Positions 52,961 to 61,717 of a stretch of 64,000 nt of DNA are shown here, piece after piece. The stretch comes from Larkinella insperata. GTDB taxonomy: Bacteria; Bacteroidota; Bacteroidia; Cytophagales; Spirosomataceae. Under the pieces are notes generated by a model. The model had not been told where the DNA came from. It was given only the letters and a program-made list of their open reading frames with translations, and ran no database searches. The position numbers and the translations under genes are program-made. The stretch covers positions 3,491,001 to 3,555,000 of the forward strand of contig NZ_CP110973.1 in assembly GCF_026248825.1 (NCBI RefSeq), given 5' to 3'. The number at the start of each line of letters is the position of its first letter. The first letter of the stretch is position 1.

Positions 52961-54361
52961 ATGCAATACGACGTTATCGTCATTGGTTCCGGGCCCGGCG
53001 GCTATGTGGCAGCAATTCGCTGCGCACAGTTGGGCATGAAAACGGCCATCGTAGAAAAATACAAAACGTTGGGCGGTACCTGCCTGAACGTTGGCTGTAT
53101 TCCGTCCAAAGCCCTGCTCGATTCCTCGGAGCATTTTTACAACGCGGCCCACACGTTCGCCGAACACGGTATCAAGCTGGCCGACCTTCAGGTTGATCTG
53201 CCCCAGATGATCAAGCGGAAGGAGGGAGTCGTGGAAGCCAACGTAACCGGTATCTCGTTCCTGATGAAAAAGAACAAAATCACGGTTCATCAGGGATTTG
53301 GCTCCTTTGCCGATGCCAACACGTTGAAGGTGAAGAAGGACGACGGCAGCGAGGAGCAGATCACGGCCAAGAATTTTATCATCGCTACCGGTTCTAAACC
53401 GTCGTCGTTTCCGTCGATGCCGATTGATAAGAAGCGCATCATCACCTCCACCGAAGCCCTGACGTTACAGGAAGTGCCCAAACACCTGATCGTAATCGGA
53501 GCCGGCGTGATTGGCGCGGAGCTGGGGTCGGTTTACGCCCGCATCGGTTCCAAAGTTTCGTTTGTCGAATTTGCGGATTCAATGATTCCGACGATGGACA
53601 AAACGATGGGCAAAGAACTGCAGAAAGCCGTTAAAAAGCTGGGGGCCGAGTTCTACTTCAGCCACAAAGTCACCAGCGTGGAAAATACCGGTGAGGGGGT
53701 GGTGGTGAAAGCCGACAATCCGAAAGGTGAACAAATCACCATCGAAGGTGATTACTGCCTCGTTTCCGTTGGTCGTCGCCCGTACACCGACGGTCTGAAT
53801 CTGGAAGCGGCTGGTCTGGCCGTCGACAACCGGGGCCGCATCGAAGTGGACGATCACCTGCGGACAAAGGTGCCAAACATCTACGCCATCGGCGACGTGA
53901 TTCGCGGGGCGATGCTGGCGCACAAAGCCGAGGAGGAAGGTGTTTTCGTGGCTGAAACGCTGGCGGGACAGAAGCCGCACGTCAACTACCGGCTGATTCC
54001 GGGCGTAGTATACACCTGGCCGGAAGTGGCCAGCGTGGGCTTTACGGAAGAAGAACTCAAGCAGGAGGGCCGGGCCTACAAAGTGGGGTCGTTCCCGTAC
54101 AAAGCCCTGGGCCGCGCCCGCGCTTCGATGGATATAGACGGGCTGGTGAAAGTGCTGGCCGACAAGCAAACCGACGAAATTCTGGGCATGCACATCATTG
54201 GTGCCCGCGCTGCCGATATGATCGCGGAGTGCGTTGTCGCGATGGAATACCGGGCTTCGGCGGAAGATATCGCACGGATCTCGCACGCGCACCCGACCTA
54301 CACGGAAGCCATCAAGGAAGCCTGTCTGGCCGCGACCGAAAACCGGGCCATTCACATGTAA
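52961..54361 (+). CDS. lpdA: Dihydrolipoyl dehydrogenase (E3)
   Basis: FAD flavoprotein that reoxidises dihydrolipoamide of 2-oxo acid dehydrogenases. The product is 466 residues. The FAD motif is VIGSGPGGYVAAIRCAQLG, and the redox disulfide is Cys41-Cys46 (GGTCLNVGCIPSK). The NAD motif is VIGAGVIGAELGSVYARIG, the second FAD motif is IYAIGDV, and the dimer-partner catalytic His-Glu is HAHPTYTEAIKEA. It is placed directly after E1 and E2, unlike genomes that keep lpd with pyruvate dehydrogenase. A strong terminator follows. Confidence 0.97.
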   Translation: MQYDVIVIGSGPGGYVAAIRCAQLGMKTAIVEKYKTLGGTCLNVGCIPSKALLDSSEHFYNAAHTFAEHGIKLADLQVDLPQMIKRKEGVVEANVTGISFLMKKNKITVHQGFGSFADANTLKVKKDDGSEEQITAKNFIIATGSKPSSFPSMPIDKKRIITSTEALTLQEVPKHLIVIGAGVIGAELGSVYARIGSKVSFVEFADSMIPTMDKTMGKELQKAVKKLGAEFYFSHKVTSVENTGEGVVVKADNPKGEQITIEGDYCLVSVGRRPYTDGLNLEAAGLAVDNRGRIEVDDHLRTKVPNIYAIGDVIRGAMLAHKAEEEGVFVAETLAGQKPHVNYRLIPGVVYTWPEVASVGFTEEELKQEGRAYKVGSFPYKALGRARASMDIDGLVKVLADKQTDEILGMHIIGARAADMIAECVVAMEYRASAEDIARISHAHPTYTEAIKEACLAATENRAIHM

Positions 54362-54410
54362 TCAATTGGAATTAGCTGGTAGTCAATAGGACTTATCGGA
54401 TGTTTTTCCG

Positions 54411-54446
54411 CCCCGCTTTGGAAATCAAGCGGGGTTTTTCTTTTTT
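54411..54446 (+). terminator. Intrinsic terminator after lpdA
   Basis: 8-base-pair GC stem ccccgctt/aagcgggg (54411-54418 with 54427-54434) and a run tttttctttttt. It ends about 20 bases before the next start codon. Confidence 0.9.
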
Positions 54447-54466
54447 AGTGAATACCCCTTCATCCC

Positions 54467-55831
54467 ATGAAAAAACTAATACTTCTTGCTTTCTGCCTTT
54501 TTGCAACCGGAGTTTATGCCCAAACAACCGACTCGGTCACCATCCGGAAAATCTACAACGAAGTGTTGAACAACAGCCCGTCCTACGAGTGGCTACGGCA
54601 TTTGACCCAGCAGATCGGTCCGCGCCTGAGCGGTTCGGCCGGGGCGCAGCAAGCCGTCGACTGGACCAAGCAACTGATGGAACAGCAGGGCTTCGACCGG
54701 GTGTTTTTGCAGGAAGTGATGGTGCCGCATTGGGTGCGTGGTGCGAAGGAAGTCGCTTACGTTCAGAATGGAAAGCAGAAAACAGCGGTTCCCATTGCGG
54801 CCCTGGGCGGTTCTGTTGCTACACCCCCAAAGGGGATTCAAGCGCAGGTTATTGAAGTGAAAAATTTTCAGGAGCTGCGGGAGTTGGGAGCAGACAAGGT
54901 TAAAGGCAAAATTGTCCTTTATAACCGCCCAATGGACCCGACCAAACTCAATACGTTCGAAGCCTACGCCGGAGCCGTTGATCAGCGGGGCAATGGCGCG
55001 ACCGAAGCCGCTAAACTCGGGGCCGTGGGCGTGATCGTTCGGTCGATGACCACGGCGCTCGACGACAACCCACATACCGGTAGTATGCGCTACGCGACCG
55101 GTGTTCCGCTGATTCCGGCGGCTTCCATCAGCACCAATGGCGCGGAATTGCTCAGCAAGCTGCTGAAGCAAAACCCCGGGCTGACGTTTTATTTCAAACA
55201 GAATTGCGAAACGTTGCCCGACGCCAAATCTTACAACGTCGTTGGCGAAATAAAAGGCTCCGAAAAACCGGATGAAATCATCGTGGTAGGTGGGCACCTC
55301 GATTCGTGGGATTTGGGGCAGGGCGCCCACGACGACGGGTCCGGCTGCATGCAATCCATTGAGGTGCTGCGGGCGATGAAAGCACTCGGCATCAAACCGA
55401 AACGGACCCTCCGGGCGGTGATGTTCATGAACGAAGAAAACGGCTTGCGGGGGGGCATCGGCTATGCCGACTACGCCAAAAAGAATAACGAAAAGCACCT
55501 GGCCGCCGTCGAATCCGACAACGGTGGCTTTACGCCCCGTGGGTTTGGCATTGTCGGGACGCCGGAGCAACGGGCCAAAGCCATGTCGTGGAAACCACTG
55601 CTGGCTCCCTACGGCTTACACGAGATTGGTGCGGGGTCGGGTGGGGCCGACATTGGCCCCCTGGCGCAGCTCGGCACGGTGTTGTTTGGCTTTAAGCCGG
55701 ACTCCCAACGGTATTTTGATTTCCACCACACGGGCATCGACCGGTTTGAAGGCGTCAACAAACGGGAGCTGGAGCTTGGCGCGGCTTCCATGGCGGCCCT
55801 GGTTTATTTGCTGGATCAGCACGGGTTATAA
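54467..55831 (+). CDS. Secreted M28-family zinc aminopeptidase
   Basis: Exported di-zinc peptidase of 454 residues. A signal peptide (1-19, ending GVYAQ) and a propeptide-like N-terminal region precede a PA insert (about 130-215, GKIVLYNRPMDPT to AASISTNGAELL). The M28 catalytic domain follows with all five metal and catalytic residues: GGHLDSWDLGQGAHDDGSG (His, two Asp), MNEENGLRG (base Glu and metal Glu), ESDNGG (Asp) and DFHHTGIDRFEG (His). It is probably periplasmic and processes peptides. It is convergent with the MazG-like gene. Confidence 0.93.
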   Translation: MKKLILLAFCLFATGVYAQTTDSVTIRKIYNEVLNNSPSYEWLRHLTQQIGPRLSGSAGAQQAVDWTKQLMEQQGFDRVFLQEVMVPHWVRGAKEVAYVQNGKQKTAVPIAALGGSVATPPKGIQAQVIEVKNFQELRELGADKVKGKIVLYNRPMDPTKLNTFEAYAGAVDQRGNGATEAAKLGAVGVIVRSMTTALDDNPHTGSMRYATGVPLIPAASISTNGAELLSKLLKQNPGLTFYFKQNCETLPDAKSYNVVGEIKGSEKPDEIIVVGGHLDSWDLGQGAHDDGSGCMQSIEVLRAMKALGIKPKRTLRAVMFMNEENGLRGGIGYADYAKKNNEKHLAAVESDNGGFTPRGFGIVGTPEQRAKAMSWKPLLAPYGLHEIGAGSGGADIGPLAQLGTVLFGFKPDSQRYFDFHHTGIDRFEGVNKRELELGAASMAALVYLLDQHGL

Positions 55832-55840
55832 AAAGATACT

Positions 55841-55897
55841 TGTTTCGCGGAGTTGAGCGGAGGTTCCGCTTGGTGCTCCGCTCAACTCCGCGAAACA
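55841..55897. repeat. Perfect 22-base-pair inverted repeat between convergent genes
   Basis: Arms 55841-55862 and 55876-55897 (tgtttcgcggagttgagcgg and on) are exact complements around a 13-base loop. There is no T-run. It shares ctcaactccgcgaaa words with the repeat at 29026-29139. Confidence 0.75.
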
Positions 55898-55901
55898 ACG
55901 T

Positions 55902-56228
55902 TCACTGCAGCTTCTCATTATCCCGGTGCCGCGTCGCATCCCGAACGGTTTTCTTCTCCAGATTTTTCTGAAAAGCCGCCGTCAAATCCACCCCGGTCTG
56001 ATTGGCCAGGCAGATCAGCACCCACAGCACATCGGCCATTTCATCGCCCAGGTCTTTGCTCTTATCGGACTCCTTCTCCGACTGTTCGCCGTAGCGCCGG
56101 GCGATGATCCGGGCCACTTCGCCGACTTCCTCCGTCAGTATTGCCATGTTGGTAAGTTCGTTGAAATAACGGACGCCGATGGTTTTGATCCACTCATCAA
56201 CGGTATCCTGCGCTTCGCGTAAGGTCAT
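55902..56228 (-). CDS. MazG-like nucleotide pyrophosphohydrolase
   Basis: All-alpha NTP pyrophosphatase-like protein of 108 residues that would hydrolyse non-canonical or excess NTPs. The metal-binding acids are in MAILTEEVGEVARIIARR (EExxE type) and KDLGDEMADVLWVLICLA (ExxD type). It begins TLREAQDTVDEWIK, as MazG-like small proteins do. The 3' end lies four bases from the palindromic repeat. Confidence 0.92.
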   Translation of the reverse strand: MTLREAQDTVDEWIKTIGVRYFNELTNMAILTEEVGEVARIIARRYGEQSEKESDKSKDLGDEMADVLWVLICLANQTGVDLTAAFQKNLEKKTVRDATRHRDNEKLQ

Positions 56229-56348
56229 TTGAAAGGAGCTGTTTGCGGTTTTACCAGTTCAAAAAGACAAAGCTATTTCTTCTGGCCGATAGGTGCGACG
56301 GCCAACCCCGTTAATCGGTAAATAAGACCAATTTTTACGGAAGCCGGT

Positions 56349-56356
56349 TAGGTTTG
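56349..56356 (+). promoter_or_regulatory. Candidate -7 box upstream of the sigma/FecR/SusCD operon
   Basis: TAGGTTTG matches TAnnTTTG, 34 bases before the sigma-factor start. No clear -33 element. Confidence 0.4.
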
Positions 56357-56390
56357 CTCATCCATGCTCTTTACGGATTAAGTTGCACCT

Positions 56391-57008
56391 ATGCTGATGA
56401 GCCACCGTCCCGACACGTCGAATGATCTGATCCACTGGAATGCTTTCCGGGAGGGAAGTGAGTCGGCGTTTGCGGCTTTGTATTCAACGTATTACCGGCA
56501 TTTGCTGAACTACGGCCGACGGTTTGGCAGCGATGCCGCCACCGCCGAAGATGCCATTCATGATGTGTTTATCGACTTGTGGAAGTATCGTCAGACGCTG
56601 ACGCAGCCGCAATCCATTCAGTCCTACATTCTCAAAGCCTTCCGCAACCGGCTGGTAACGCAGCTGGCCGAACACCAACGGCGGTTTGCGACCGTCGACC
56701 GTGAGGAGCCATTCGGCCTGGTGGCTACCGAACCTTCCTCGGAGGACCGGTTGGTGGAGGATACCCTGAATCGGGAGCAACGTGCGCAGATCGAACGGGC
56801 TTTCAAAACCCTGTCGCCCCGGCAGCAGGAAGTGCTGTACCTTCGCTACTACACAGACTTAAACTACGACGAAATTTGCGCCATCATGAGCATTACCTAC
56901 AACACGGCCCGTACCCAGCTTTACCAGGCCCTGAGCGTCCTGCGCAAACGCCTGGCAACCGATTGGCCGGTTCTGCTCTGGTGGATTAGTCTGCTCAATG
57001 AGCAATAG
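56391..57008 (+). CDS. ECF RNA polymerase sigma factor
   Basis: Extracytoplasmic sigma factor of 205 residues. Region 2 has FAALYSTYYRHLLNYGRRFG and AEDAIHDVFIDLWKYRQ; region 4 has LSPRQQEVLYLRYYTDLNYDEICAIMSITYNTARTQLYQALSVLRKRL. It opens a complete trans-envelope signalling operon, with FecR (87 bases downstream), an STN-type SusC and SusD. When the SusC binds its ligand, the FecR protein is expected to release this sigma factor to boost transcription of the uptake genes. Confidence 0.95.
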   Translation: MLMSHRPDTSNDLIHWNAFREGSESAFAALYSTYYRHLLNYGRRFGSDAATAEDAIHDVFIDLWKYRQTLTQPQSIQSYILKAFRNRLVTQLAEHQRRFATVDREEPFGLVATEPSSEDRLVEDTLNREQRAQIERAFKTLSPRQQEVLYLRYYTDLNYDEICAIMSITYNTARTQLYQALSVLRKRLATDWPVLLWWISLLNEQ

Positions 57009-57095
57009 CTGAAATTTTTCTGCAAATTTTTCCTTTTTTCATACTACAAACTCCCGGCTTCCTTCTCTTACGGTTGATTGACCTCACCACATGGC

Positions 57096-58118
57096 ATGAA
57101 ACCGCTGGAGTATTACGCAACGCTCGAAATCATTGACCTTGCCCGCGATCCGGATTTTCGAAGGTGGATCCGAAACCCGACACCGGAACAGAATCAGTTC
57201 TGGGAATCGTTCAAAGCCGTTTATCCCCACCAGCAGACGACGCTGGAACAGGCCCGTTTGCTGGTTATTGGGTTGGAATCCACCTGGCAAAATGTCTCCG
57301 ACAGCGCCGTTGATGCCTCTTTTCAACGGCTTCTCCATAAAAAGCGAGCCTGGCAACCGGTGCCGAAGCGGTTCATCTGGAGGACGGCTTTCTATCGGTA
57401 TGCCGCAGCGGTTGCGGTCGTGACGCTGGCCGGTTTGGGCGGGTGGTACCTAGACCGGATCACCGCCCCGATTACCTACCGGACTACCTACGGTCAGGTG
57501 CGTACGATCAGCTTGCCGGACGGGTCGGTGGTTACGCTAAACGCCAACTCCACCCTGGAAATGGCGAAAAACTGGCAGGAAAAAGGCCGGCGCGAGGTCC
57601 GGCTTACCGGCGAAGCGTTTTTTGACGTAAACAAAAAGCCGTCGGGCCAGCGGATGCCTTTTGTAGTCCATACGGGCGAAGCCGATGTGGTGGTGCTGGG
57701 CACGCGTTTCAACGTAAACACCCGCCGGACCCGAACGCAGGTTGTGCTGCAGGAAGGACGGGTCAGAGTCGATTTGCGGCAGCAACCCGACGTGCTGATG
57801 CAGCCGGGTGATCTGGTCGAAGCCGCAAACGGCCAGGCAGCGGTGCGTCGGGGGCGGGTCAATGCCCACCGGTACGTGGCCTGGCGCAACAACCTGCTGG
57901 TGCTGGATGACGAACCGCTTCGCGAAATCCTGCAACGGTTGCAGGACCAGTACGGCCTGACGGTTTCGATTCCCGATGAACGGCTGCTGAACGAACGGTT
58001 TACGAGCACGGTTCCGGCCAACCAACCAGACCTCCTGCTGCGGCTCATTGCCACAACCTTACACTTGCAAATCAGTAAAAACGAAAATCAAATAGTGCTA
58101 TCCCAATTAAATCAATGA
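57096..58118 (+). CDS. FecR-family anti-sigma factor
   Basis: Membrane regulator of 340 residues from the ATG at 57096 (a TTG six codons upstream is less likely). The cytoplasmic part (1-95) is followed by one membrane helix (about 98-118). The FecR domain (about 130-235, RTISLPDGSVVTLNANSTLE, LTGEAFFDVNK) comes next. The C-terminal DUF4974 domain (about 265-340, LDDEPLREILQRLQDQYGLTVSIP) should contact the STN domain of SusC. It overlaps the SusC start by four bases (ATGA), so translation is coupled. Confidence 0.94.
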   Translation: MKPLEYYATLEIIDLARDPDFRRWIRNPTPEQNQFWESFKAVYPHQQTTLEQARLLVIGLESTWQNVSDSAVDASFQRLLHKKRAWQPVPKRFIWRTAFYRYAAAVAVVTLAGLGGWYLDRITAPITYRTTYGQVRTISLPDGSVVTLNANSTLEMAKNWQEKGRREVRLTGEAFFDVNKKPSGQRMPFVVHTGEADVVVLGTRFNVNTRRTRTQVVLQEGRVRVDLRQQPDVLMQPGDLVEAANGQAAVRRGRVNAHRYVAWRNNLLVLDDEPLREILQRLQDQYGLTVSIPDERLLNERFTSTVPANQPDLLLRLIATTLHLQISKNENQIVLSQLNQ

Positions 58119-61100
58119 AAAACCCTCTGCCAACCACCATCCGACTGGTGATTCTGGGCGTATGGTGTCTTGCGACTACGGCCGAAGCCCAATTGCTGGC
58201 CTCGTCGCATCACCGACCGGCTCGCCAATTGTCCCCGACGCTCCGAACCACCAAGCCAGCGGTTCGCGCGTTGACCGATGTTTTGCTGGATCTGGAACGC
58301 AAATACGGTATTCGGTTTGCTTACCAGCGCAAGCTTCTGCGCGATAAAACCGTTGCTTTACCAGTACCGACCGCAACCGACCGCGAAACGGTTTTAAAGG
58401 CCGTCCTGAATCCCAACGGGCTGACCTTCCGCAAAGTGGGGGAGCAGCATTATGTTATCATCGAAGCCGGCGACGAAACGGGTCGGGCGAAGTCGACGTT
58501 GGCCCCACCGGATGAAAACGGACCGCTGCAATCCCGCCCGGGCGGAATAGAAAGCGAACGCCCGACGATGCTTCCGACGGCATTAATCGTGCGTCAAACC
58601 CCGGAGTCACCGGTTCAGGAACGCCGGATTACGGGCCGGGTGACTGCCGAAGAAAACGCTGAAGGGTTGCCGGGCGTGAGCGTCGCTTTGAAGGGAACCA
58701 CCCGCGGCACAACCACTGATGCAACGGGAGCCTACACGGTTGCTATTCCCAACGAAGGCGGTACGCTGGTATTTAGCTTTATCGGGTACGTCACCCAGGA
58801 GGTGCCCGTCGGGAGCCAGTCAACCATCAACGTCGTCCTGAAAGGGTCAGACCAGACGCTGAACGAAGTGGTGGTAGTCGGTTACGGAACGCAGCAAAAA
58901 CGCGACGTAACCGGCTCAATTGCCTCGATCAGCACCAAAAACATCAAAGATCAGCCCGTTCCGAACATTGTGGAAGGGTTAACGGGCCGCCTGCCGGGGG
59001 TGTTGATTCAGCAAAGCACGGGGGCACCGGGCAACAGCCCGTCCATCAAGATTCGCGGTTTGGGCTCAATCAGCGCCGGAAACGGACCGCTGGTGGTGAT
59101 CGACGGCCAGCCGCTGAACTCGGGCGATCTGGCCAACGGCGGTGGGTTGAACCTGCTCAACCCGAACGACATCGACAAGATTGACATTCTGAAAGATGCC
59201 TCGGCGACGGCCATTTACGGGTCGCGCGGGGCCAACGGTGTGGTGGTGGTGACGACCAAGCGCGGCAAATCCGGTCAGGGACGGTTGAACTTCGATTACT
59301 ACACCGGGGTGCAGCAGGTGACCAAGAAGATGGACATGCTGAATTCCCAGCAATATGCCGAGTTCTCGAAGGAAGCCTTCAACAACGCTTACCTCGAACG
59401 CGTGCCGGGTGCTAAAATCGAAGACCCAAACAGCGCCCGCCCGTCCGGACAGCGGTACCGGTACCCGCGTGGGGAGTTTACCGGCGTGAACTTCGACGAC
59501 CCGGGCAGCCTGCCGACCTACAATTACCAGGATATGATTTTTCAGAACGCCCCTATGAGCAACTACCAGCTATCGGCGTCGGGGGGGAGCGACAAGGTAC
59601 AGTACATGGTGTCGGGTAACTACCTGAGTCAGAAAGGTATTATCAAACGGTCGGGTATTGATCGGTATACGGTTCGGACGAACATCGACGCGCAGATGAC
59701 CTCGTACCTGAAAATGGGCATCAGCCTGAGTCCGTCGTTCTCGGTGGAAAACCGCGTTAATACCGATCGGCACTGGGCCGATAACGGGATTATCAACTCG
59801 GCCCTGAGTCTGCCGCCGTTTATTCCGATTTACCAGCCGGGCACCACGGTTTACAACTCCCAGGCGTTTTACGCAGCCCCCTACGACTGGCCGGGCATCA
59901 CCAACCCCGTCGCCAATATCTACGAGGTCGATAACCGGCTCCGCACCACGCGGTTACTCGGTAACGCCTACGCGGAAGTAAAATTGCCGTTCAACGTCCT
60001 GTACCGCGGAACCATCGGGGCTGATGTGCGCCAACTACGCCAAAACCAGTTCAGAACGTCAGCACTGCCGCTGAATCAGTTGCTGCCCCCGACGCCCAAT
60101 TCGGCCTACGCGGAAAACTCAGAGGAGCTGAACTGGGTGACCAACCACACGCTGACCTACCAGAAAGAAATTGCCCAGAAACATCGCCTTGAGGTGTTGG
60201 TGGGTCTGGAAAGTCAGAAGAACGATTTTGAACGCACCCGGGTCGATGCAAACAACTTCCCGAACGATCTGGTCCGAACCATCAACGCCGGAACCCTGAT
60301 CAACAACTCGGAAACGGCGTCGCGTAACCTGCGGGATCAGTGGTCGCTGGCGTCGTATTTTGGTCGGGTGGCCTATTCGTTCAACGACCGGTATCTATTC
60401 AACGCATCGTTCCGGCGCGATGGCTCGTCGCGGTTTGGGTCCAACAAACGCTGGGGCACGTTCCCGTCGGCTTCCGTGGGCTGGCGGGTGTCGGAGGAGT
60501 CGTTCCTGAAAAACAACCGCTTTATTTCGGAACTGAAGCTCAAAGCCAGCTACGGTATTTCGGGCAATAACGCCTTCACGAGTAACTACCCGGCAATCGG
60601 TCTGTTGGGCGCGGACAACTACGTGCTGGGCAACGCGCTGGCGAACGGTCTGGCCGTCAACACCATCGGAAACGAAAATCTGACCTGGGAAAAAAGCCGT
60701 CAAACGGATATTGGTCTGGAGTTGGGCGTGCTGAACAACCGCATTTTTTTAACGGCGGACTATTACAAACGCATTACCACGGACCTGTTGCTGGCCGTGC
60801 AGGTGCCAACGCTGACGGGTTTCTCGACCGCCGTAAAGAACATCGGGAAAGTGGAGAACAAAGGGTTGGAACTGGCCCTGAATACCCGCAACCTAACCGG
60901 CGAATTTAGCTGGACAACAGACCTGAACTTCTCGTTCAACCGCAACAAAGTGCTGGCCCTCGGACCCACGGGCGACCCCATCCGGAGCGGAACGGGCGTG
61001 GGCGAATCGAACATTACCGTCATTGGCGAACCGCTGGGTAGCTTCTACGGATACCGCCAGCTCGGCGTGTTCCGCGATCAGGCCGACCTGGATTCGTACC

Positions 61101-61705
61101 CGCACTTTGCCGATTCGCGGCCGGGTGATGTGAAATACGAAGACGTAAACGGCGACGGAAAAGTTGACGCCAACGACCGGACCCTGATCGGCAATAATCA
61201 GCCGGATTTTATCTACGGGATGACCAATACCTTCACCTTCAAAGGGTTTGATCTGGGAATTGTCGTGCAGGGTGTCCAGGGATCGAGCATTCTGAACCTG
61301 TCGCGCCGGTTCTACGAAAACCTCGAAGGAAACGCCAACTCGCTGACGACGGCCCTAAACCGCTGGCGTTCACCGGAGCAACCCGGCGATGGCATCACGC
61401 CCCGCGCCAACTCGCGCACAACGGGAAACAACAACGCGATTTCGTCGCGCTGGGTGGAGAGTGGCAGCTACTTCCGCATCCGGAACATCACGATTGGCTA
61501 CAACCTGCCCAAAACGCTGATCCAGCGGGCGAAACTGCAAACGATCCGGCTGTACGGCGGGGTGCAGAACGCCCTGACTATTTCGAAATACCTGGGCTAT
61601 AATCCGGAGGTGAGTGGGTACGAAGGCCCGCTGACCGGTGGCGTTGATTACGGCAGCTACCCGCTCGCCCGTACGTACACAATTGGCGTAAACATTGGCC
61701 TTTAA
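58115..61705 (+). CDS. SusC/RagA family transporter with N-terminal STN signalling domain
   Basis: TonB-dependent outer-membrane transducer and transporter of 1196 residues. After the signal (about 1-26) comes an STN domain (about 45-115, LTDVLLDLERKYGIRFAYQ...GEQHYVIIE), which talks to FecR. A low-complexity linker leads to the carboxypeptidase-D regulatory-like domain (about 172-255, RITGRVTAEENAEGLPGVSVALKG). The LNEVVVVGYG motif, the plug (PLVVIDGQPL, IDILKDASATAIYGSRGANG) and the barrel, ending YTIGVNIGL, follow. It is the only one of the three SusC proteins here with an STN domain. Confidence 0.96.
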   Translation: MKNPLPTTIRLVILGVWCLATTAEAQLLASSHHRPARQLSPTLRTTKPAVRALTDVLLDLERKYGIRFAYQRKLLRDKTVALPVPTATDRETVLKAVLNPNGLTFRKVGEQHYVIIEAGDETGRAKSTLAPPDENGPLQSRPGGIESERPTMLPTALIVRQTPESPVQERRITGRVTAEENAEGLPGVSVALKGTTRGTTTDATGAYTVAIPNEGGTLVFSFIGYVTQEVPVGSQSTINVVLKGSDQTLNEVVVVGYGTQQKRDVTGSIASISTKNIKDQPVPNIVEGLTGRLPGVLIQQSTGAPGNSPSIKIRGLGSISAGNGPLVVIDGQPLNSGDLANGGGLNLLNPNDIDKIDILKDASATAIYGSRGANGVVVVTTKRGKSGQGRLNFDYYTGVQQVTKKMDMLNSQQYAEFSKEAFNNAYLERVPGAKIEDPNSARPSGQRYRYPRGEFTGVNFDDPGSLPTYNYQDMIFQNAPMSNYQLSASGGSDKVQYMVSGNYLSQKGIIKRSGIDRYTVRTNIDAQMTSYLKMGISLSPSFSVENRVNTDRHWADNGIINSALSLPPFIPIYQPGTTVYNSQAFYAAPYDWPGITNPVANIYEVDNRLRTTRLLGNAYAEVKLPFNVLYRGTIGADVRQLRQNQFRTSALPLNQLLPPTPNSAYAENSEELNWVTNHTLTYQKEIAQKHRLEVLVGLESQKNDFERTRVDANNFPNDLVRTINAGTLINNSETASRNLRDQWSLASYFGRVAYSFNDRYLFNASFRRDGSSRFGSNKRWGTFPSASVGWRVSEESFLKNNRFISELKLKASYGISGNNAFTSNYPAIGLLGADNYVLGNALANGLAVNTIGNENLTWEKSRQTDIGLELGVLNNRIFLTADYYKRITTDLLLAVQVPTLTGFSTAVKNIGKVENKGLELALNTRNLTGEFSWTTDLNFSFNRNKVLALGPTGDPIRSGTGVGESNITVIGEPLGSFYGYRQLGVFRDQADLDSYPHFADSRPGDVKYEDVNGDGKVDANDRTLIGNNQPDFIYGMTNTFTFKGFDLGIVVQGVQGSSILNLSRRFYENLEGNANSLTTALNRWRSPEQPGDGITPRANSRTTGNNNAISSRWVESGSYFRIRNITIGYNLPKTLIQRAKLQTIRLYGGVQNALTISKYLGYNPEVSGYEGPLTGGVDYGSYPLARTYTIGVNIGL

Positions 61706-61717
61706 TCTTGCACATTC

